Shown here piece after piece: positions 19,403 through 26,050 of a DNA stretch of 26,050 nucleotides. Position numbers and translations under genes: made by a program. Source of the stretch: Phoronis australis (taxonomy: Eukaryota > Phoronida > Phoronidae); contig NMRA01000048.1 in assembly GCA_002633005.1 (NCBI GenBank), forward strand, positions 347,545-373,594, read 5' to 3'. The notes beneath the pieces were generated by a model. It searched no databases. It saw only the letters and a program-made list of their open reading frames with translations, and was not told where the DNA came from. Numbering within the stretch: the stretch's first letter is position 1; each line of letters begins with the position of its first letter.

Positions 19403-19766
19403 CTAACGTTTGACATTTCGGTAAAAATCAAACACAGCTACAATTAGCAATGCGCATTTCTTAATTCCGCTACAGTATGCATACTTGGAAGTTAGTTTTG
19501 CTTGGTGTTCTCCCAAATTAATCCACAACAATTGTTCATCATTAAATGCATCAAATTCCTCGCCAAGGACAGTTCCGTCAACACAAAACGCTTCCTTGCC
19601 ATACTTCAAAATTCGTGTTTATGCGCTTGCTTCGAAGAACCCGCAAAAGCTGGCTGGAATGTCGGCAGCTTCACGACTAAGTCTACAGCTAACTCCTGTT
19701 GAAATTCTTCATACTTCAAAATTCTTGTTTGCAGGTGCTGATAGTTGCCTTCAATGGTTTTCATAA
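19403..19766. other. Unassigned open segment with a 120-bp-spaced direct repeat
   Basis: Open on the plus strand (93 codons, 19485-19766) and on the minus strand (68 codons, 19609-19403). The minus strand reads KYGKEAFCVDGTVLGEEFDA and, upstream, LQTRILKYEEFQQELAVDL. The 15-base sequence CATACTTCAAAATTC occurs at 19600-19614 and 19720-19734 with matching bases beyond. The minus-strand frames may be the N-terminal side of the decayed gene at 18907-19260. No family is recognised. Confidence 0.2.
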
Positions 19767-19779
19767 TAAGAGACTAGAA

Positions 19780-20930
19780 ATCCGAGTTATCACACACGCC
19801 CACTGGCCCGCTGCTACCTTCCATTTTCACTGGCCACCCTGGTACCGCTGACTTGCGCAATAGCCGAATTAGTGATCACGTGCCGGATACAGGCCCATCA
19901 GACAAGTTGCAGCAACAAATTAAGTACAAATTCACAAACCCTTATACACGCACAATTAAATGCGCAAAACTGCTCCTGTATTTCTTAAACCTTTAATTTA
20001 ATGCTCAAGCTATACAACGAGTGCGTGTTGAAACACAACATTGACCTTGGACCACCGATGGACTCCTCGCATCAGGACTGTAGTAAGCGGGGGGAGGGCG
20101 CTTGCCACCCAAAAAAATTTCAGGCCTCGGGGTCAAATCGTGGCAACTGACAAAGGCGTGGGGCTGAGGAAAGACAAAAAAGAAAAAGAAAGAGAAAATT
20201 CAAGAGAACATTTGACAACTCAGTATCAGTGTATGGTTTACATTTTGAGGGCCCTGGCCAGGACAATTGTTGTTAGGGTATCCGTTTTTGCAGCATAGGT
20301 CGTCTAAACGCACTTGAAAACGTGCACTTAATCATTCATACATGTATTTCGAAAATTCGAGAAAATTTGTAAAGCGAAAGTTTTGCGGAGCGTATTAATT
20401 CAGTCACTGAATTTTTAAATTCAGTAAAGCAAATTTTGCGAATGCAAAACTTTATTTTTCCAGAGGTCTCTCTCTTTGGCAAGGGAACGGACACAACTGT
20501 AGCTCTATTTTCTTCGTTTTTTCGAAATTGTAAATCACTTGAAAAATTTGATGACCTTACGAATAACATTAATTGCTGCGCATTTCCTGACTTACTGAAA
20601 ATATAGATATTTTCGTATTTAGGGGCAAAGTCCTTGAAGGGGGTCATTGATGACATTTAAAAGACCACCTTTTTCGTGTTTTTATTGACAAATTATTAAG
20701 GGCCGCTCACGGAGAGAGGGCCCAATGTAGGAAGTGATTACCTCTATTTTCCTGTTTTTTTGTGAAATCGCACAACCGCCTTTCAGGTTGAGGAAGGTCA
20801 TTTCTTGCAGAGTCACACGATGTGTAAAACAATGAACTGTCACAGTTTCCCAAGCTTAATGATTTCATTCCATTTAGACGGGATCCTCTCTCGGTGGGGC
20901 GGTTCGGGAGAATTGTCCTTTTGGTCCATG
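19780..20930. other. Stretch without a supported gene
   Basis: ORFs of up to 106 codons (minus strand 20656-20336) show no motif. A purine-rich run (20168-20205) gives Lys/Glu low-complexity translations. The segment around 20085-20130 (GGGGGGAGGGCG, then TTGCCACCC, then AAATTTCAGG) resembles the left part of the hAT-like MITE at 22437 and may be a diverged fragment. Confidence 0.35.
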
Positions 20931-21070
20931 GGCGGCGAACCATAGGGGGCTGGAGGGCTATAGCCCCACTTTTTTCAGTGCTACGCCATAAATGGTCTAT
21001 AGGCGGTGCACTACAGGGGGGATGAGGGGCTTTAGACCCCACTTTTTGCAGTGCTGCACCCTCTATACAC
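20931..21070. repeat. Imperfect tandem repeat, two units of about 70 bp
   Basis: Unit 1 (about 20931-21002) and unit 2 (about 21003-21070) both run GGCGG, CA or CTA, AGGGGG, GGCTxTAGxCCCCACTTTTT, CAGTGCTxC. Unit 1 carries the perfect palindrome GGGCTATAGCCC. The composition and the following GCGCGC/TGTGCGCATG segment recall the interior of the hAT-like MITE at 22437-22742, so this is probably a rearranged relative. The 137-codon minus-strand ORF across it is spurious. Confidence 0.5.
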
Positions 21071-21119
21071 CTCCAATGCGCGCACCCNTTGAAGGCTGGG
21101 TGTGCGCATGCCTCCCACA

Positions 21120-22266
21120 TGACACTGCCAAATACTGAAGAGGGGAATTTGAGATTCCAAATTCATCAAAAACACAAAACATACGTGCACAGCACATAGT
21201 CTATTTTGTAAGAAATGACGATGCGCGTCGCTGAACTTAGTTGAAGGCTGACTTGGAAAAATTCGATCTATCATTAAACCACCATATCGCTATGAAGTAC
21301 ACTCAACGATAGCAGTGATATTCATGAATGTCGGGCAGCTCTAAATGCTTTTTGAATTAAAAACTAGGCTAGTGAAATTTAAAAATTTACAAACCGTAGA
21401 TGGAAAAAGAAGTTCAAGTCGTTGCTCATAAATTTGGAAAGATTGTCTTTGCAGTTCCTTGATGCTTGTAATTCCCAGTAGTATTGTTCAATGAATTTTG
21501 TTTCTTTTAAACCGAATCGTTTGCTTGTCATTCCCGTGCATACTGTACAGACTGGGCACGTCATGACTCAGTGACGCAACCACGTTAAAAATAAAGTGCA
21601 GTCATGCAGCAGGCCCCGCGTAAAATCGCAGTGGTTGACGAGAAATGAACTTGAACTGCAGGCGTTGAAATGTGTACATTTTTGGGACACACGTTCATTT
21701 TCAACAGCCGCCCGCCAGAAGCTGGACCAGTGGCGTGTTTCAACGAGGAATTTTGATACAGCTCTATAGGCCAAGGACTTCCGGACCAGCCTTTCAAAAA
21801 AGTCTTCAGGGAATGACCATACCAAAATTAACTTTTCCCGAAACTGTGGATCAAAAAACGCCCTTTGGAGCCAGAACACGGGTATAGGTTCGAGCTAAGC
21901 CGCACGTCTCAAATGAATCATACCGGAGCTGACCAGCGACTACCATTAGTTCATCGAACTGCACATGCATGGATCAGACTTCACGGCGACGCCGACACCG
22001 GCCACCGTGGCTTAGGACTAACGCTAATTTCTCGACTAACACCTGTTTCTAAATCTGGATTTAAGCAAAATGACAAAGTCCACGCATACACACATGCAAG
22101 TACAATCAAATGTTTTTTCATGTGAAACCATATCCAATGTTCTTTGAACATTGACTTGGGTGAGTTCTTAGTTTTCTTGGAATGAGATCTCAGTGCCCAA
22201 TCAGGAAGAACTGCGCTTCAAGTCATACACTACAGGCACCTGACGGTTCAAATTGGAAGCTCGCGT
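21120..22266. other. Stretch without a supported gene
   Basis: Open frames exist on both strands (103 codons minus, 21879-21568; 86 codons plus, 21865-22125) but none shows a domain. The minus frame is rich in Phe/Trp/Arg and reads almost like a protein (VRKSLAYRAVSKFLVETRHW). I cannot assign it, and the plus strand is open over the same bases. Confidence 0.3.
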
Positions 22267-22306
22267 CGTATGACCCCGTATGACGCCGTATGACGCCGTA
22301 TGACGT
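22267..22306. repeat. 10-bp tandem repeat, four units
   Basis: Four head-to-tail units of CGTATGACGC (the first ending CC, the last ending GT). The last unit forms TGACGTA, similar to a CREB/ATF half-palindrome, and each unit holds TGAC. Expansion by slippage is likely. It is followed 16 bp later by an octamer motif. Confidence 0.75.
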
Positions 22307-22322
22307 AGGCGAGGCGAGCCTC

Positions 22323-22330
22323 ATTTGCAT
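22323..22330. promoter_or_regulatory. Octamer-type motif ATTTGCAT
   Basis: An exact ATTTGCAT lies directly after the TGAC-containing repeats and a GGCGAGGCGAGCC block. POU/Oct factors bind this octamer in histone H2B and snRNA promoters of animals. No histone or snRNA gene is visible next to it, so a regulatory role is conjecture. Confidence 0.25.
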
Positions 22331-22436
22331 ATGTTAGTGACATCTGTTGGTTAAAAAAGAGGATCATGCCCGAGTGCATGCCTGGGAAGAGGCATCTTTT
22401 GTAAGGGTAAAACATGTCATGTTCAAAGCATCTCAG

Positions 22437-22742
22437 CAGTGGAGGATTTAGGGAGGGGCCAAGGGGGCCATGCCACCCCTAAAATTCTACCAGATACCAT
22501 TTGGGAGTTTGCGTGTGAATTGCTGACTAGCACATGCGCGCAACCAGGGGGGGGGGGTGAATAAACGATGCATAGGCCCTGACGAAACCCGTGAACCGCT
22601 TTTTTTTAGTCAACAGGTACGCAAACATAAAAAATTCGAGGCCCTGCATCCCCACATGTGAGGCTGGGCGCGCGCATCTGCCGAAATTCTGGTTATTCCT
22701 GTGCCCTGGCCCCCCTAACGCAAAATCCTGGATCCGCCCCTG
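22437..22742. mobile_element. hAT-like MITE, 306 bp
   Basis: The left end CAGTGGAGGATTTAGGGAGG and right end (reverse complement) CAGGGGCGGATCCAGGATTT form imperfect terminal inverted repeats beginning with CAG, the usual start of hAT ends. CTCAG flanks both sides (22432-22436 and 22743-22747) as a candidate target duplication; hAT normally gives 8 bp, so either the other bases diverged or the duplication is shorter. The interior has a G-run (22547-22557), a TGCGCGC segment and no ORF. Non-autonomous. Confidence 0.7.
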
Positions 22743-22747
22743 CTCAG

Positions 22748-23941
22748 TGCCATTAATATGCAGTCTTTGGGGACCAACGGTGTCGTTTTATAGCTAAAGA
22801 GTTAAGCTTTCAAACACAATGTTTGGATTCCAGACAACTTGAACATTTACTTTTGAAATCACGTTTGAAAACACGTTAAAATGCGTTAAAACAATTGTCC
22901 CTTCCTGGTTATCTCTTCCTGATGACAGGTACTTTTATGTAGCGCGCGCTTCTTGGCCACGTGCTTTTAACAGGTCATGTTTTTATTAGTCTTCGACTCG
23001 CGGTTTTCACAATATACAGAAAATTTGGATTCCTGTTGAGGGAGAAGATCTGTACGGGAAAGATACTGTAATACCACAATCCCGTTGACAAGTACACTCT
23101 GAAAGACCAGACCATAATGGAACAAGTCCCTCGCAAGATCAGCAAAACTGCGTTCTTTTTAAAGCACGGCGGAAGTTTGGAGTCTATATTTACGGCTAAT
23201 ACCGACACAACGGCGAGGCTCGTGGTCTACAAATTTCGCCCACAATGATTTTTTCAGGACTGTCCGTTCTTATTGATAAATTGAAGACGTTACTATACAA
23301 TTTTAACTGTAGGTAAGGCATTTTTCGCAAGTACGGCGGCGTTCATGCACTGGGCACTTATTTTAGCAGTCAGAAAACACTAGGGGGGGCGCTTATAGGG
23401 GCATGAGGGCTTATAAGGGCGAATTCGGTAATTAATCTCTCCAACACATGAAGCTTGCACGCGCGCACTTCTGCACTGTTGCCACGTGAGAATTAGTAGC
23501 AATCCAAGTGGAGCGCTGCATGGTCACTTGTCGTCTGCGCACTACAGTCGGTTGTCAATGGGCAAGAAAATAGTTCTCAGTCAATTCCATAAAATGCGAA
23601 ATAATTAACCGTTTCTTGGCCCTGTTACACAAAAAGTAGCACATCAAGTTTTAGGTATCTTCAGAATAACATTTTCAGTTTTTTTGAGCTTTAACCGACC
23701 ATTTTTGTCAACTGAATGGGAACGCATCACATGCGTATGTGCAATATTTTTATTAATCGGGAAGTTGTGCATCAAATTTCACCGCTCGAACGCAAACAGA
23801 TATGTTTTTGATCGGCAATTTTAATGGTATACATGAAATTAAGAATAAAGGGCTAAATTTAGGAGTATGACATTCTCGTTTTCTGCAGGCACCAGTTTTT
23901 TGTTCAGCAATCAGGTAATCCCCAGCTGGTGTGGTGGCTGA
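22748..23941. other. Stretch without a supported gene
   Basis: No coding signal; the longest ORF is 77 codons (minus strand 23208-22975). At 23380-23415 a G-rich segment (TAGGGGGGGCGCTTATAGGG, then GGGCTTATAAGGGC) looks like another fragment of MITE-type sequence. Confidence 0.35.
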
Positions 23942-23972
23942 CTCACAATAGCTCCACTGAAACTATTGTGAG
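23942..23972. repeat. Hairpin with perfect 10-bp stem
   Basis: CTCACAATAG (23942-23951) pairs exactly with CTATTGTGAG (23963-23972) around an 11-base loop. It lies about 310 bp before the LINE ORF1 relic and could be part of that element's 5' region or a separate repeat end. Confidence 0.45.
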
Positions 23973-24282
23973 GAAGCTCTATTCATGAGCGACTGGCAGT
24001 AACAAAGGGTTAGTCGCGGGCGCTTTCTGACCACGCTGACCCAGACCACGGGTTTTTATGCTCATATAAATATATTTAACAAGTGTCACGGGTGAGAAAC
24101 AACATGACCGCCGGTCCTCTTAAATCGGACCGACTCACCCAAAACAGGACCTCCAGGGATCAAATGGGACCGTCGCACCAGAAAATGGGACTGGGGGAGA
24201 TAGGTGGCGCTTCGAAACATGGCGGGTGTGTTTTAGAATTCGAGAACATAGCCTGCAAAAATACCAGCCCTAAAGCCTAACC

Positions 24283-24560
24283 ATGGAAGCGAACACTTTT
24301 ATTCAAGCCATGAAATCTGCACTCCAGGACTCGGATATAAAGGGAGTGTTCATAGAAATGTTTGAACGTACTCTCAATGAAGCCTGTCTTCACTTAACCG
24401 AAGGGTTCAAAGACTATGCTACAGAAACAACAGGACGAAATTGACAGTCTGAATAGAAAGGTGAACGAACTGGAGGAGCGTTTAGACGACAGTGAGCAAT
24501 ATTTCAGACGAATTGCCTGAGAACACTCAGGAGCTAGTCTTAAAGGCGAAGGCAACCTTT
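24283..24560 (+). pseudogene. LINE-type ORF1 relic (coiled-coil region)
   Basis: ATG at 24283 in good context (AACCATGG) opens 53 codons, beginning MEANTFIQAMKSALQDSDI, to a TGA at 24442. Before that stop the frame shifts by one from 24419 and continues LQKQQDEIDSLNRKVNELEE then RLDDSEQYFRR, followed after another shift by LPENTQELVLK. A coiled coil ending in LDDxEQYxRR followed by an IPEN/LPEN block is the layout of L1/Tx1/CR1-type ORF1 proteins, where RRNCLRIxGIPE is usual; here the NCLRIxG part is lost. Two frameshifts and the deletion make it dead. No ORF2 follows in the next 1.5 kb, so only a 5' fragment is present. Confidence 0.65.
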
Positions 24561-24662
24561 TTTCATGTCACTTTTAGCAAAAATAAGGTTCGTTGATTAT
24601 TCCAGACACATTTTTCACTTAATTACAACTTTTCGTAATTTGATTAATTTCTCGTCCTCTAA

Positions 24663-24748
24663 GTTGCATGTCAGTGTACGCTGGTACAGTTGCATGTCAG
24701 TATACGCTGGTACAGTTGCATGTCAGTGTACGCTGGTACAGTTGCATG
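24663..24748. repeat. 26-bp tandem repeat, 3.3 units
   Basis: Three complete 26-bp units start at 24663, 24689 and 24715, each GTTGCATGTCAGTxTACGCT followed by GGTACA, with one transition in the middle unit. A partial fourth unit, GTTGCATG, ends at 24748. Near-identity shows recent expansion. It lies about 100 bp downstream of the LINE ORF1 relic. Confidence 0.9.
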
Positions 24749-25915
24749 CACACTCACGAAAAATGTAGTGTGCAAACAAAAACAATAAAGAAAACAAAAA
24801 TATGGAAGAGAAACAGACTTGATGAAAAAAGTTCTCCTGAAGTAACAAACAGACTTCCACACAGAGCCATATACTTGACAAAATTCCTTTTTGCCAAATA
24901 AAAATAAATCTACCATGTTGGCAATAATTAAACTAAGACTTGCGCTTTTAATTATTCCAATCCCACACAGGCACATAGATAAGACTGCACTATAAACAAG
25001 GCATATGTAGCTAAAAGAAACATGAAAAGTCACTTCCACTGGCATCAACAGGATATGAAGATTGGTTACATAATACCACACATGCTTTATGACTTGAGGA
25101 AGGCTATATATTTGCAAAAATTTATAGTACATGTGAAGTTTACTACCCCCACATTTTATGCGCAAAAGTAGTGAAATCATTACACCTTTTTCCACATCAA
25201 AAGCTTCCAACAGAGTTGTGATGGAAAAATCCCAGGTCACCAAACAAGATCTGAGGTCACCTAAATCAATTCCCCAGGTTTCTTATTCAGCGCCGTAAAA
25301 GTTAATAGACCAAAAAAAAGGTCGGATGGCCGAATTCGCCCAATTTCCCTAAATGTAGGTGTACCTTCCCTACCACCAGAGAACAAATATAGAATGCAAA
25401 TGTTCGAATGGGCTAGCGGTATGAATTTCGCCGATCTCGATTTTAGCAAACAATTCTGACCTTCTGTCTGTTTACTTCCTCTTGTAATTTAAACAAGGTG
25501 GCAAACGCACAGGCGTCCTCAGCTTCTCATGGTCCTCAATAGTGGGGATGATCGGAAGGCGAGGACGCTTGTGGGCAAATGTGCTGATTTCACAAATTAA
25601 AACAGAACATTTGTGAATCAAAGGTAATAAAACGTGGAAAACTGTCCGTAACTTAAAGTTTCGAAGTCAACAGAACTTTGAAATGAATTGAGAGGGAATT
25701 ATTGACTTTGATACTCGTAGTGGCGAATAGTGCCAAATACAATCTTAGGTTGCATTGGCGACTTATAGGTCGCTAAAACGAGCGCTGCTCTAGCTAGGAT
25801 GCCCTGTTCAGCAGTCAGTCCCCCAAGTAAAGTGAACAAGTATGGGTGTCTCTTAACTTGCCAGCAGCAACTCTCAGGGAGCGCAATGGCCTCAGAGGAA
25901 TAAAATATAAGTTAG
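24749..25915. other. AT-rich stretch without a supported gene
   Basis: The minus strand is open for 190 codons (25243-24671), but the translation is hydrophobic, compositionally AT-driven and ends by reading through the 26-bp repeat, so I do not call it. AATAAA sites at about 24786 and 24897 on the plus strand are compatible with a retroelement tail. Nothing else is recognised. Confidence 0.35.
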
Positions 25916-26050
25916 TATAAAAAACTTTATTGCAAAACCATATCTCCACAGAACATAACACACTACAATAGCACCATGGATGCCCGAAAAATTAGGAAAC
26001 CCATTTTGGACGTCATATTTTTGAAATTCTGGATGAACCCCAGTGACAAC
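25916..26050 (+). other. Possible promoter and start of an ORF running off the window
   Basis: TATAAAA at 25916-25922 is followed, 60 bp on, by CACCATGG (ATG at 25976). The frame MDARKIRKPILDVIFLKFWM stays open to the window end (25 codons). The spacing fits a TATA-driven start near 25945. Alternatively the TTTATT at 25925 is a minus-strand poly(A) signal (AATAAA) of a gene entering from the right. The sequence in view cannot decide. Confidence 0.2.

Noticed and set aside
21880-21900. GGTTCGAGC resembling a tRNA B box
   Set aside because: No A box or cloverleaf can be placed upstream at the right distance.
4138-22924. A 17-bp match (CTGGTTATCTCTTCCTG) at about 4140 and about 22907
   Set aside because: The match does not extend on either side; probably coincidence or too short a repeat trace to call.
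24671-25243. 190-codon open frame on the minus strand
   Set aside because: Hydrophobic, AT-driven translation without any motif, and its end is a read-through of the 26-bp tandem repeat; long by chance in a stretch poor in minus-strand stops.
1-26050. CRISPR arrays, operons, integrons or phage modules
   Set aside because: No evenly spaced repeats, ribosome-binding sites or compact gene clusters; all signals are those of an animal genome.

Overview
The window reads as nuclear DNA of an animal, most likely a marine invertebrate; the species cannot be fixed from sequence alone. The reasons are long AT-rich non-coding stretches, very low gene density, GT/AG splice-like junctions, a TRIM-class RING/B-box gene, and abundant decayed retrotransposons and DNA transposons. 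There is no operon structure, no ribosome-binding sites and no CRISPR. One assembly gap of 503 N lies at 10640-11142 and a single N at 21088.

The one clearly intact gene is an intronless 458-codon ORF on the minus strand (3630 to 2254). It encodes, in order, a C3HC4 RING finger, a C6H2 B-box, a coiled coil, a hydrophobic membrane-type segment and a C-terminal domain with the signature of Jiv90, the C-terminal domain of the ER co-chaperone DNAJC14. No J domain is present. I know of no described protein with this architecture, and it is the main discovery candidate here. About 300 bp downstream, on the same strand (about 1640-1945), lies a frameshifted and internally deleted relic of the same RING/B-box region, so the locus has duplicated and one copy has died.

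The rest is mostly a graveyard of mobile elements. 1-218 is a small inverted repeat. 4567-5626 is a 1.06-kb near-symmetric palindrome whose arms are each bounded by the same terminal motif. 6296-7250 holds two oppositely oriented degenerate ORFs that may come from a DIRS-like element. 8618-12200 is a decayed minus-strand non-LTR retrotransposon (reverse transcriptase, RNase H, C-terminal region) split by a 1.6-kb TIR DNA transposon (9698-11300, flanked by TTA). 22437-22742 is a hAT-like MITE. 24283-24560 is a LINE ORF1 coiled-coil relic, followed by a 26-bp tandem repeat. 18907-19260 may be a relic of a P-element/THAP-type transposase gene.

Two further gene-like regions remain unresolved. 13680-16319 (plus strand) has good splice junctions but conflicting reading frames. 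17537-17801 (minus strand) holds a two-finger C2H2 zinc-finger remnant with a frameshift and a lost cysteine. At the right edge, a TATA-like box and an ATG in good context begin an ORF that runs off the window.
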